8,359 nt of DNA. It comes from DATMXT01 sp035560415 (GTDB taxonomy: Bacteria; Bacillota; Clostridia; Oscillospirales; Feifaniaceae). Of this stretch, positions 1 through 6,724 are shown in pieces (the stretch's first letter is position 1; every line of letters begins with the position of its first letter). The notes under the pieces are model-generated. The model made no database searches. It was not told the origin of the DNA and was given only the letters and a program-made list of their open reading frames with translations. The stretch covers positions 1-8,359 of the forward strand of contig DATMZG010000067.1 of the NCBI GenBank assembly GCA_035560415.1, written 5' to 3'. Both the position numbers and the translations under genes were made by a program.

Positions 1-2
1 GC

Positions 3-173
3 ACAAATTGTATCCTATGGCTACTAAATATTGGGAGAGATAATGCCGTCCAAAGAGATTATGGATAGCGTTTCTATACAGAACTGCACAGTGAAGCAGG
101 GATACATTCCCACTATGGGTTAAGCCCTGAGATTTGGCCTATTTATGCTATGAAGCAGGAGGTTATGAAATGA
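3..173 (+). pseudogene. Possible decayed gene remnant, 3' end, one in-frame stop
   Basis: This frame reads as plausible protein apart from a TAG at 66-68. After that stop it runs open for 34 codons (including residues SHYGLSPEIWPIYAMKQ) to a TGA at 171-173. The TGA overlaps the ATG of the next broken frame as ATGA, a common sign of translational coupling between real genes. The stretch is much poorer in GC than the rest of the window, which suggests a different origin. I do not recognise the product. The 5' part lies outside the window, so the true frame before the TAG is uncertain; the segment before it could be noise. Mobile-element or prophage cargo is the inference, based on composition and the adjacent tRNA gene only. 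Confidence 0.27.
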
Positions 174-346
174 TAGCCAACTAACAGGCCAATAATGCGG
201 AGGAACATATTGCTCCTGAGCCCACCACGCTAGATATACCAAGCCCTGCCCCTGATCTGATACGGGCTAGGGGGCGGTTCAATCAGCAACAAGGGGGTGC
301 GGACAAAGAAAGCGGCTTTTTTGTCTCTCTGCTTCAATCAAGCTAA
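170..346 (+). pseudogene. Possible small gene disabled by an early nonsense codon
   Basis: An ATG at 170 follows a very good ribosome binding site (AGGAGG, 157-162, spacer 7) and overlaps the stop of the preceding frame (ATGA). The frame hits TAA at codon 5 (182-184), then stays open for 53 codons to TAA at 344-346, with a hydrophilic, proline-rich composition (for example EPTTLDIPSPAPD). A CAA-to-TAA change would explain the break. The good start signal and coupling argue that this was once a gene; the early stop argues that it is dead, or that only a four-residue peptide is made. No family is recognised. The 3' end runs up to the hairpin at 348-382. Confidence 0.3.
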
Positions 347-347
347 A

Positions 348-382
348 ATACAAAGGGCACCCATCGAGGGTGCCCTTTGTAT
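348..382 (-). terminator. 15-bp perfect hairpin, weak terminator candidate
   Basis: The arms 348-362 and 368-382 pair perfectly around a five-base loop (ATCGA). Read on the minus strand the stem is followed only by a short T-run (TTTAGC), so termination in that direction would be weak; on the plus strand there is no T-run at all. It resembles the true tRNA terminator at 527-562, and both are followed on the plus strand by the same 14-base word. It may therefore be a second, older terminator of this locus or the end of an inserted element. Confidence 0.45.
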
Positions 383-384
383 CG

Positions 385-518
385 TGATGGGACTTGATTT
401 CGGTCATCGGCGCGCCTTACTGGCCCTCCGGGCTGGCGTAAGTCGGCCTGACACGAAATCCCGGGGCGGGCAAAACAGTCCACCGGACTGTTTTGCTTCC
501 GCCCTTCAAGTCCCCTCA
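385..518. repeat. Branched palindromic intergenic element with terminal inverted repeats
   Basis: The ends 385-397 and 506-518 are inverted repeats matching at 12 of 13 bases. Their core GGGACTTGA/TCAAGTCCC (389-397 with 506-514) closes two hairpin arms. Arm 1 nests ATTTCG/CGAAAT (397-402 with 454-459), GTC/GAC, GGC/GCC, CTTAC/GTAAG (416-420 with 438-442) and GCCC/GGGC. Arm 2 pairs GGGCGG/CCGCCC (464-469 with 499-504) and a perfect 12-bp stem (470-481 with 485-496) around a three-base loop. No coding signal is visible. The form fits a REP- or MITE-like mobile repeat, or less likely a structured RNA. Genome copy number cannot be seen from here. Confidence 0.55.
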
Positions 519-526
519 ACTTCAAT

Positions 527-562
527 AAAAAAGTGACACCCATAAATGGGTGTCACTTTTTT
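527..562 (-). terminator. Strong intrinsic terminator after tRNA-Leu
   Basis: A 16-bp perfect stem (527-542 with 547-562) has a four-base loop. Read on the minus strand it gives a GC-rich core (GTGACACCCA) followed directly by TTTTTTAT. It lies one base past the CCA end of the tRNA gene, so it ends the tRNA transcript and, since no strong terminator follows rpoD, possibly the upstream operon too. The A-run on the other side makes it potentially bidirectional. Confidence 0.9.
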
Positions 563-563
563 A

Positions 564-648
564 TGGTGCGAGTGATGGGACTTGAACCCATACGTCATTC
601 GACACACGCCCCTCAAACGTGCCTGTCTGCCAGTTCCAGCACACTCGC
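564..648 (-). tRNA. tRNA-Leu (anticodon GAG)
   Basis: The minus strand folds as a class II tRNA of 85 bases including an encoded CCA (564-566). The acceptor stem GCGAGTG/CACTCGC is 642-648 with 568-574, the discriminator is A, and the T arm is ATGGG-TTCAAGT-CCCAT. The anticodon stem CACGT/GCGTG holds the loop TTGAGGG, so the anticodon is GAG (612-614), which reads the leucine codons CUC and CUU. A variable arm with a GTC/GAC stem and the D-loop sequence AACTGGCAGA are typical of tRNA-Leu. It has its own promoter 24 bases upstream of the mature 5' end and a strong terminator just past the 3' end. Confidence 0.95.
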
Positions 649-678
649 GTAACCGCATCACTTGGAAATGCGAGTTTC

Positions 679-707
679 ATTATAGCAAAGCGGCGCGGCC
701 GCGTCAA
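679..707 (-). promoter_or_regulatory. Sigma-A promoter for tRNA-Leu
   Basis: On the minus strand TTGACG (702-707) and TATAAT (679-684) are separated by exactly 17 bases. Initiation would fall near 672, giving a 5' leader of about 24 bases before the tRNA. A short GC-rich inverted repeat lies in the spacer. The promoter sits in the 74-base gap between the rpoD stop and the tRNA gene. Confidence 0.85.
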
Positions 708-722
708 GGGGCAAATCGCAAA

Positions 723-1829
723 TTACTCCATAAAATCCTTCAGCCGCTTGCTGCGCGACGGATGCCGCAGTTTGCGCAGGGCTTTGGCCTCAATTTGACG
801 AATGCGCTCTCTTGTGACGTTGAACTCCCGGCCGACCTCCTCCAAGGTGCGGGCGCGGCCGTCCTCAAGGCCGAAGCGCAGCTTTAAAACCCGCTCCTCG
901 CGGGGGGTGAGGGTGGAGAGAACCGACACGAGCTGTTCGCGCAGCAGCGTATAGGAGGCGGCTTCGGCGGGGGCGGGGGCGTCATCGTCGGGGATGAAGT
1001 CGCCCAAATGGCTGTCCTCCTCCTCGCCGATGGGGGTCTCAAGCGAGACCGGCTCCTGCGCGATTTTCATGATCTCCCGTACTTTTTCGACCGACATGTT
1101 CATTTCGGTCGCGATTTCCTCGCTGGAAGGGTCGTGCCCCAGCTCCTGCAGCAGCTGCCGGGAGACCCGCATGACCTTGTTGATGGTCTCGACCATGTGG
1201 ACCGGAATGCGGATGGTCCTAGCCTGGTCGGCGATGGCCCGGGTGATGGCCTGCCTTATCCACCAGGTGGCGTAGGTCGAAAACTTGTAGCCCTTTGTGT
1301 AGTCGAACTTTTCAACGGCTTTGAGGAGGCCGAGATTGCCCTCCTGAATGAGGTCAAGGAAGAGCATTCCGCGGCCGACATACCGCTTTGCGATGCTGAC
1401 GACGAGGCGCAAATTGGCCTCCGACAGCTTTTGGCGGGCGATGTCGTCGCCGTCGGCCATGCGCTTGGCGTAGCCGATCTCCTCCTCGGGCGAGAGCAGC
1501 GGAACTTTGCCGATTTCCTTGAGGTACATGCGCACCGGGTCGTCAATGGCCAGCCCGTCGGCAGTCAGGGCGATGTCGATGTCCTTTTCCTCGTCCTGGA
1601 TGTCCTCGTCAATGTCGAAGTCGAGGGCCGGGATGACGGCCTCGTCGTAGTCGTCCTCAATTTTGATGCCGGCCGACTCAATGGCGTCGTACAGCTTGTC
1701 GATGGCGTCGACGTCGAGGTCCGACTCGTCGATAAACGCAACCAGGTCCCGCCCCGAAAGCGAACCCTTGGCCTTGCCCTGTTCAAGAATTTCTTTTATG
1801 GTGAGACGCTTTTCCATGTTGTTGTTCAC
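723..1829 (-). CDS. rpoD: RNA polymerase primary sigma factor RpoD (SigA), 368 aa
   Basis: This is the housekeeping sigma factor that directs core RNA polymerase to -35/-10 promoters. An acidic N-terminal region 1.1 (about 1-85) is followed by region 1.2 (DDPVRMYLKEIGKVPLL, from about 96), region 2 (about 147-207, with DLIQEGNLGLLKAVEKF and YATWWIRQAI), region 3, and region 4 with the C-terminal helix-turn-helix (VTRERIRQIEAKALRKL, about 338-354). The length fits Gram-positive SigA. I choose the GTG start at 1829 because AAAAAAGGAG (1838-1847) lies 8 bases upstream. An in-frame ATG at 1817 is 20 bases from that site, and longer versions would run back into dnaG. It follows dnaG after a 34-base gap. 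Downstream there is no convincing terminator before the tRNA gene. Confidence 0.97.
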   Translation of the reverse strand: MNNNMEKRLTIKEILEQGKAKGSLSGRDLVAFIDESDLDVDAIDKLYDAIESAGIKIEDDYDEAVIPALDFDIDEDIQDEEKDIDIALTADGLAIDDPVRMYLKEIGKVPLLSPEEEIGYAKRMADGDDIARQKLSEANLRLVVSIAKRYVGRGMLFLDLIQEGNLGLLKAVEKFDYTKGYKFSTYATWWIRQAITRAIADQARTIRIPVHMVETINKVMRVSRQLLQELGHDPSSEEIATEMNMSVEKVREIMKIAQEPVSLETPIGEEEDSHLGDFIPDDDAPAPAEAASYTLLREQLVSVLSTLTPREERVLKLRFGLEDGRARTLEEVGREFNVTRERIRQIEAKALRKLRHPSRSKRLKDFME

Positions 1830-1863
1830 TGCTGCTGCTCCTTTTTTATGTACTGTCCCATTT

Positions 1864-3591
1864 TTATTTCGCCAGTGTTTCAAGGTACTTTTTAAGAGCC
1901 TCCGGATCGTCTGCTTCAAGACTTCGCCGCTGCCGCGCGCGGCGCAGGGTCTGCGTAAACTGCAAAAGTTCGTCCATCGTTCCGGCGAGCTGCTCCTTAA
2001 GGCCTATCATTCCCGCAATTGCGCCCGTTTCAGACATTTCGAGCTCCGAAAAATCGGAAATATCAGGCACGCCGCCCGTTTCGATGACGTTTTTAAGGGT
2101 TAAAAAGACTTTTTTGTTAAATTCGGTGGCAAAGTCGTCCTCCGACAGCTGCCCGGCAAGCGCCGCGAGATATTCGGGGTTTGAGAAGAGCAGACAGATG
2201 ACGCCCTCCTCCGCCCGGCTCACTTTGAGGTTGGCCGCCCGCTGCGGGTTGACCCGCGAGGGCCCCGACGTGATGCGCCGGCGCTCCTCGGTCACTTCCT
2301 TTGCCGCCTCCTTCTTGCGGGCGGCGGCGGCGATGCGGCCGACCTCGGTGAGCAGGCTCTGCTTGTCCACCTTCATTTCGCCCGCCACCCGGCCGGCGTA
2401 GACGTCGACGGCGACGGGGCTGCCGACTCCGGCCAGAATCTGGGCCACGGCTTTGAGGTACTCGACTTTGTCGTTTGGGTCGGACAGGTTTTTGCCGGCC
2501 CCGGCCCCCTCAATCTGGTAGTCGATGGAGGTCGAGGAGCTGTCTAACTTGCGGCGAAGCCCCGCGGCGCCGTAGGTCTTGATGTACTCGTCCGGGTCCT
2601 TGGCCCCCTCGTAGCGCAGCACGCGGGCTTTCAGCCCCGCGGCCGACAGGATGCCGATGGCCCGCTCGGTCGCCTTGCGCCCGGCCTCGTCGGTGTCGTA
2701 GGCGATGACGACCTCTTTTGCGTACCGGCTCATGAGCTTGGCCTGCTCGGTCGTCAGGGCGGTGCCCAGTGTCGCCACCGTCTCGGCAAAGCCCGCCTGA
2801 TTCATGGCGATGACGTCCATGTACCCCTCGGCCAGAATGAGCCGGTCGCCCTTGACGGCCTTTGCGAAGTTGAGGGAGAATAAGGAGCGGCTCTTTTTGA
2901 AGGCCGGCGTGTCGGGGGAATTGAGGTATTTGGGCGTCCCGTCCCCCAAAACCCGCCCGCCGAAGGCGATGACGTCGCCCCGCACGTCGATGATGGGGAA
3001 GATGAGGCGGCCCCTGAAAACGTCGTAATATTTGCCGCTCTGGCCCACCGCCGCAAGCCCCGCCCGGCGCAGTAACGGCTCGTCGTAGCCGAGCTTTTTC
3101 ATATGGGTCAAAAGCGCGTCCCAACTGTCCGGCGCGTACCCCAGCCCGTAGCGGGTGACGGTGGCGGGCAGAAGCTGCCTTTTTTCCATGTAGCTCTCGG
3201 CGGGGCTGCCGGTGAGATTCCCATGGAAAAAGCGGGCGGCCTCCTTGTTTGCGGCGAGAATTTCACCCCGCAGCTTTGCGGCCCCGGCGTCCCCCGCGGT
3301 CTCGGGGACCTTGAGCCCCGCCCGGTCGGCTAAAAACCGCACGGCCTCCGGGTACTCAAGGTTCTCAATGGCCCTGACAAACGTGATGACGTCGCCCCCC
3401 GCGCCGCAGCCGAAGCAGTAGTAGTGCTGGTCGCCTGTGAAGACCGTGAAGGAGGGGGTTTTTTCGCCGTGAAAGGGGCAGAGCCCCACGAGGTTGCTGC
3501 CCTGCCGGCGCAGCCGCACATAAGAGCCGATGACCTCTTCGATGTCCACTCGGCTCTTGAGTTCGGATATGAAACTTTCGGGGATGGCCAT
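1864..3591 (-). CDS. dnaG: DNA primase DnaG, 575 aa
   Basis: DnaG synthesises RNA primers at the replication fork together with the DnaB-type helicase. The N-terminal CHC2 zinc ribbon has its four ligands (C38, H41, C59, C62; spacing CxxH-x17-CxxC). The core follows with FGGRVL (about 210) and a TOPRIM domain whose acidic metal-binding motifs are EGYMD (255-259) and DTDEAG (299-304), then KDPDEY (331-336). A divergent C-terminal helicase-binding region completes a normal-length bacterial primase. All catalytic residues I can check are present. The ATG start is backed by GGAGG at 3597-3601 with a 5-base spacer. It lies 56 bases after dgt and 34 before rpoD with no terminator on either side, so the three are probably co-transcribed. 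Confidence 0.97.
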   Translation of the reverse strand: MAIPESFISELKSRVDIEEVIGSYVRLRRQGSNLVGLCPFHGEKTPSFTVFTGDQHYYCFGCGAGGDVITFVRAIENLEYPEAVRFLADRAGLKVPETAGDAGAAKLRGEILAANKEAARFFHGNLTGSPAESYMEKRQLLPATVTRYGLGYAPDSWDALLTHMKKLGYDEPLLRRAGLAAVGQSGKYYDVFRGRLIFPIIDVRGDVIAFGGRVLGDGTPKYLNSPDTPAFKKSRSLFSLNFAKAVKGDRLILAEGYMDVIAMNQAGFAETVATLGTALTTEQAKLMSRYAKEVVIAYDTDEAGRKATERAIGILSAAGLKARVLRYEGAKDPDEYIKTYGAAGLRRKLDSSSTSIDYQIEGAGAGKNLSDPNDKVEYLKAVAQILAGVGSPVAVDVYAGRVAGEMKVDKQSLLTEVGRIAAAARKKEAAKEVTEERRRITSGPSRVNPQRAANLKVSRAEEGVICLLFSNPEYLAALAGQLSEDDFATEFNKKVFLTLKNVIETGGVPDISDFSELEMSETGAIAGMIGLKEQLAGTMDELLQFTQTLRRARQRRSLEADDPEALKKYLETLAK

Positions 3592-3647
3592 CGGCGCCTC
3601 CGTTTCTGCTTATTTGTTGGGCTGTTGGAACGGGTTAAACAAATTTG

Positions 3648-4661
3648 CTACTGCCAGTTTTTCGGGACAAAGAGCCCCTCAAAGCGGGCGATGGCATACC
3701 GGTCGGTCATGCCCGAGACGTAGTCGAGCACGACTCTCGTCAGTCCGTCCGCCTCAATATAGTCCGTAAACTCGGACGGCATCTCGGCGGGGTTCTCTAA
3801 AAAATGCTCGTAGAGCATGCGCATGACGGCCTTGGCCTTGCGCTCCTCGCCCTTGGCGCGGGGATTGAAATAGACCTCGGCAAAGAGAAAGTCCCGAAGC
3901 CCCCAGAGGGCCGTGCCGACGGGCTCGGCAATTCGGATTTCAGGGCCCTGCGACCCCTCGATGACGGCGTGAATCAGCGTGTTGATGCGGGCGCTGTGCG
4001 TGGCGCCCAAAACGTCTATGTAGTCCTTTGGCAGCTGCGCCTGCGTCAGAATTCCGGCCCGCAGCGCGTCGTCGATGTCGTGGTTGACGTAGGCCATCTT
4101 GTCGGCAAGTGCCACTATGCGCCCCTCGGGCGTCATTGCCCGCTCGCCTTCGGCGACGCCGGCCGAGTGCATGCGAATGCCGTCCCGCACGGCTGCCGTG
4201 AGGTTGAGCCCCTGCCGGTCTTTTTCCAAAACCTCGACCACCCGCACGCTCTGCTCGAAGTGGGTGAAGCCCAATGGGCAAATTTCATTTAATATGGCTT
4301 CGCCCGAGTGGCCAAACGCCGTGTGGCCGAGGTCGTGCCCGAGACTGATGGCCTCGGCCAAATCCTCGTTGAGCCGAAGGGCGCGGGCCACGGTGCGGGC
4401 GATCTGCGAGACCTCGAGCGTGTGGGTCAGCCGCGTGCGGTAGTGGTCGCCCTCGGGCGCCAAAAAGACCTGCGTCTTATGTTTAAGCCGGCGAAAGGCC
4501 TTGCAGTGGATGATGCGGTCGCGGTCCCGCACAAAGGCGGTGCGCACATCGCACGGCTCCTCGGGCCGTTCGCGGCCGTCCGCCTCATCGGCAAACGTGG
4601 CCCAGGGCGCCAAAAACGCGCGCTCCCGGCGCTCGGCCTCCTCGCGTAAAGTGAGGGTCAC
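3648..4661 (-). CDS. dgt: Deoxyguanosinetriphosphate triphosphohydrolase-like HD protein, 337 aa
   Basis: This is a member of the dGTPase family, which removes triphosphate from dNTPs and so limits nucleotide pools. The family signature RDRDRIIHCKAFRRLKHKTQ (about 45-64) precedes an HD phosphohydrolase domain with metal ligands H80, H109-D110 (SLGHDLGHTAFGHSGE) and D187 (ALADKMAYVNHDID). The length suits the shorter Gram-positive type; substrate range among dNTPs cannot be told from sequence. The start is GTG at 4661, with GGAGG (4669-4673) 7 bases upstream; a longer in-frame version would translate through that site. It begins 20 bases past the yigZ stop and precedes dnaG, the usual clostridial dgt-dnaG-rpoD order. 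Confidence 0.93.
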   Translation of the reverse strand: MTLTLREEAERRERAFLAPWATFADEADGRERPEEPCDVRTAFVRDRDRIIHCKAFRRLKHKTQVFLAPEGDHYRTRLTHTLEVSQIARTVARALRLNEDLAEAISLGHDLGHTAFGHSGEAILNEICPLGFTHFEQSVRVVEVLEKDRQGLNLTAAVRDGIRMHSAGVAEGERAMTPEGRIVALADKMAYVNHDIDDALRAGILTQAQLPKDYIDVLGATHSARINTLIHAVIEGSQGPEIRIAEPVGTALWGLRDFLFAEVYFNPRAKGEERKAKAVMRMLYEHFLENPAEMPSEFTDYIEADGLTRVVLDYVSGMTDRYAIARFEGLFVPKNWQ

Positions 4662-4680
4662 ATGATCACCTCCCATATCC

Positions 4681-5334
4681 TTAATACGACAGCTCGTCCC
4701 CAAACTCCTCTTTTTTTACGGCGCGAAATTCGTTTCCCGTTTTTTCGGGCCGGGACTCGCCGAGTGTCAGCTCTGTGACGGCGGCTGTGAAGCCCGCGGC
4801 CTGCGCCTCCGGCAGTGAGAGAGACCAGAAAAGGTCCTGCCCGTAGTCGAGACCGAGCACCGCCCCGCGGTGCTCGGCACAGAGCGCCTCAATTCGCTCC
4901 TTATATCGGTAGTGGGTGCGAAAGGCGACGAGGTCGCAGGGCGTCATGACGGCGACGCCCCCGGCTGTGACCGCCTCTTTTGCGGCCCTCGTGTATGCCC
5001 GCACGAGCCCGCCGGTGCCCAGCAGCGTGCCGCCAAACCAGCGGGTGACGACGACGGCAAGGTCTGTGAGCTCGCCCTTGGCCAGCACGTCCATGATGGG
5101 GAGCCCCGCCGTGCCCTGCGGCTCGCCGTCATCCGAGTGGCGGGAGAGGTTATTTTCCCGCAGCCGGTAGGCGTAGCAGTGGTGGGAGGCGTCCCGCTCC
5201 GCCTCCCGCAGGCTCTTGATGAAGGAGACGGCCTCCTCCTCGCTCGTCACGGGCTTTGCGCGCCCAAGAAAGCGGGACCGGCGGTCAATGTGCCCGGCCT
5301 CGCCCAAAGTTGCAATTGTGGTGTAGGGCTTCAC
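4681..5334 (-). CDS. yigZ: YigZ/IMPACT family (UPF0029) protein, 217 aa
   Basis: The N-terminal IMPACT domain carries HHCYAYRL (51-58), SDDGEPQGTAG (67-77) and the family signature RWFGGTLLGTGGLVRAYT (98-115); a C-terminal DUF1949-like domain follows (about 135-195). The length matches the family. Its molecular function in bacteria is not settled; eukaryotic IMPACT modulates the Gcn2 translation-stress kinase, and bacterial structures suggest nucleic-acid binding. The GTG start overlaps the hflX stop as GTGA (5331-5334), so translation is probably coupled to hflX. A much longer reading in the same frame exists but lies inside hflX and has no family similarity, so it is discarded. Placement between hflX and dgt hints at a translation-linked role, by inference only. 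Confidence 0.93.
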   Translation of the reverse strand: MKPYTTIATLGEAGHIDRRSRFLGRAKPVTSEEEAVSFIKSLREAERDASHHCYAYRLRENNLSRHSDDGEPQGTAGLPIMDVLAKGELTDLAVVVTRWFGGTLLGTGGLVRAYTRAAKEAVTAGGVAVMTPCDLVAFRTHYRYKERIEALCAEHRGAVLGLDYGQDLFWSLSLPEAQAAGFTAAVTELTLGESRPEKTGNEFRAVKKEEFGDELSY

Positions 5335-6590
5335 TGTTTGAACTCCACGAACTCCGCAAGCCGCCCCTGCCACGGGATGTCGCAGCGCAGGCGGAAAAAG
5401 ATGCCGTCCTCCCGGTACTCCTCGGCCAGCACCGTCGTCTCCCGGTGCAGCCGCTCGACAAGGTCGCCCCGCGAATAGGGGAGCAGGATTGAAAGGTCCC
5501 GGTGGCCCGCGGTCAGCGCCTTTGTCAGGGCGGCGGCGAGCTCGGGCAGCCCTTCGCCTGTCAGGGCCGAGATGGGCACGCCGCCCGAGACGTAGGGGAG
5601 TTCGCCCTCGCACAGGTCGGCCTTGTTTAAGGCGATGAGCTGCGGCGTCGCCCCCGCGCCGAGCTTTTCAAAGAGCTCGTCGCTCACGGCGATGTGGGAA
5701 AAGAGCTCGGGAGAGGAGGCGTCGACGACGTGGAGCAGCAAATCGGCGTACCGCACTTCGTCCAGCGTCGAGGCGAAGGCCTCGACGAGGTGATGGGGCA
5801 GGTTTGAAATGAAGCCGACCGTGTCGGTCAGCAGAATGTCCAGCCCGTCGGCCAGCTGATATTTGCGGGTCGTGGGGTCGAGGGTGGCGAACAGCTTGTC
5901 CTCGGCCAAAACCCCCGCCCCCGTGAGGGCGTTCAGCAGTGTCGATTTGCCGGCGTTGGTGTAGCCGACCAAAGCCACGAGCGGCAGACCCGACCGGTCG
6001 CGGGCCCGGCGCTGCTCGCCCCTCGTGCGGCGCAATTCCGAAAGCTCCCGCCTCAAAATGGCCATGCGCTCGCGGGCGCGCCGCCGGTCGAGCTCGAGCT
6101 TGGTCTCGCCGGCGCCGCGCCTGGCCCCCATGCCCCCGCCGCCGCCAAGGCGCGAGAGGGCGGCCCCAAAGCCGGTCAGCCGGGGCAGGGTATATTGAAG
6201 CTGGGCCAGCTCCACTTGCAGCTTGCCCTCGCTTGTGACGGCGTGCAAATTGAAAATTTCGAGGATGAGCATGGAGCGGTCAAAGACCTTTGCCCCGGTG
6301 TCGGCCTCGAGGTTGCGAATCTGGGAGGGGGAAAGCTCGTTGTCGAAGACGACAAGCTCGGCCTCCAGCGCCCGCACAAGGTCGGCGAGCTCCGCCACCT
6401 TGCCCTCGCCCATGAGTGTGCGCACTTCGGGTGTCGCGCGTGACTGGGTCAGGATGCCGACGACGGCGCCGCCCGCCGTCCGGACAAGGCTTTCGAGCTC
6501 GGCGAGCCCCGCTTCGCCCTTCTCCTCGGTCGCCCCGCCGTAGTAGACGGCGGCCAGAATTGTGCGGGTCGCTTCGAGATTTTCTGTCAT
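5331..6590 (-). CDS. hflX: GTPase HflX, 419 aa
   Basis: HflX is a GTPase that binds the 50S subunit and splits stalled 70S ribosomes under stress; in some bacteria it adds to macrolide and lincosamide tolerance. The N-terminal HflX domain (about 10-165) has the typical VFDNELSPSQIRNLE and a Gly-rich linker (GGGGGMGARRGAGETKLE), followed by a basic helical segment (about 165-200). The G domain shows G1 GYTNAGKST (209-217), G3 DTVGF (256-260), G4 NKAD (322-325) and G5 SAL (341-343). The ATG start has AGGTGG (6600-6605) 9 bases upstream. It is the first gene of the operon, about 30 bases after the predicted start of transcription, and stands back to back with an ABC-F gene that also acts on the ribosome. 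Confidence 0.97.
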   Translation of the reverse strand: MTENLEATRTILAAVYYGGATEEKGEAGLAELESLVRTAGGAVVGILTQSRATPEVRTLMGEGKVAELADLVRALEAELVVFDNELSPSQIRNLEADTGAKVFDRSMLILEIFNLHAVTSEGKLQVELAQLQYTLPRLTGFGAALSRLGGGGGMGARRGAGETKLELDRRRARERMAILRRELSELRRTRGEQRRARDRSGLPLVALVGYTNAGKSTLLNALTGAGVLAEDKLFATLDPTTRKYQLADGLDILLTDTVGFISNLPHHLVEAFASTLDEVRYADLLLHVVDASSPELFSHIAVSDELFEKLGAGATPQLIALNKADLCEGELPYVSGGVPISALTGEGLPELAAALTKALTAGHRDLSILLPYSRGDLVERLHRETTVLAEEYREDGIFFRLRCDIPWQGRLAEFVEFKQ

Positions 6591-6627
6591 ATTGTAAAAC
6601 CACCTGTTTTTTTGGGTTATTTATATA

Positions 6628-6656
6628 ATTATAAGTCAAAAAGGGGCACGCGTCAA
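6628..6656 (-). promoter_or_regulatory. Sigma-A promoter of the hflX-yigZ-dgt-dnaG-rpoD operon
   Basis: On the minus strand TTGACG (6651-6656) and TATAAT (6628-6633) are 17 bases apart, close to consensus. Transcription should start near 6621, leaving a short leader of about 30 bases. Its -35 box is 18 bases from the -35 box of the divergent ABC-F promoter, so the two polymerase sites are back to back. It is the only strong promoter I see for the five-gene operon; internal promoters are not excluded. Confidence 0.85.
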
Positions 6657-6674
6657 TGCGGCCGGGCGGCGCGT

Positions 6675-6703
6675 TTGACTTTGGGGCGAAACTGTGCTAT
6701 ACT
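6675..6703 (+). promoter_or_regulatory. Sigma-A promoter of the ABC-F gene, extended -10
   Basis: TTGACT (6675-6680) and TATACT (6698-6703) are 17 bases apart, with TG one base before the -10 box (an extended -10). Transcription should start around 6710, so the mRNA carries a leader of about 127 bases before the ABC-F start, long enough for the attenuator described separately. Confidence 0.85.
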
Positions 6704-6724
6704 GTTTTATATCACCGACGGATT

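Noticed and set aside
66..184. Stop-codon reassignment (TAG/TAA read as glutamine) in the left flank
   Set aside because: Only two codons support it, TAA recoding would be exceptional, and the neighbouring genes use TAA and TAG as normal stops. Simple decay is more likely.
303..328. Hairpin GACAAA...TTTGTC as a terminator
   Set aside because: The stem is A/T-rich with a wobble pair, and no T-run follows it on the plus strand.
297..536. Short plus-strand open frame (79 codons) with a GTG start across the intergenic hairpins
   Set aside because: It runs through a hairpin, the palindromic element and part of the terminator; the peptide simply translates the repeats and has no start signal.
1008..1895. 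Long plus-strand open frame (295 codons) opposite rpoD
   Set aside because: It mirrors the codon pattern of rpoD in GC-rich DNA, has no ribosome binding site and no recognisable domain, while rpoD on the other strand is unmistakable.
5335..5613. Extended N-terminus for YigZ
   Set aside because: The added residues are Arg/Gly/Pro-rich out-of-frame translation of hflX; the family begins at the GTG overlapping the hflX stop.
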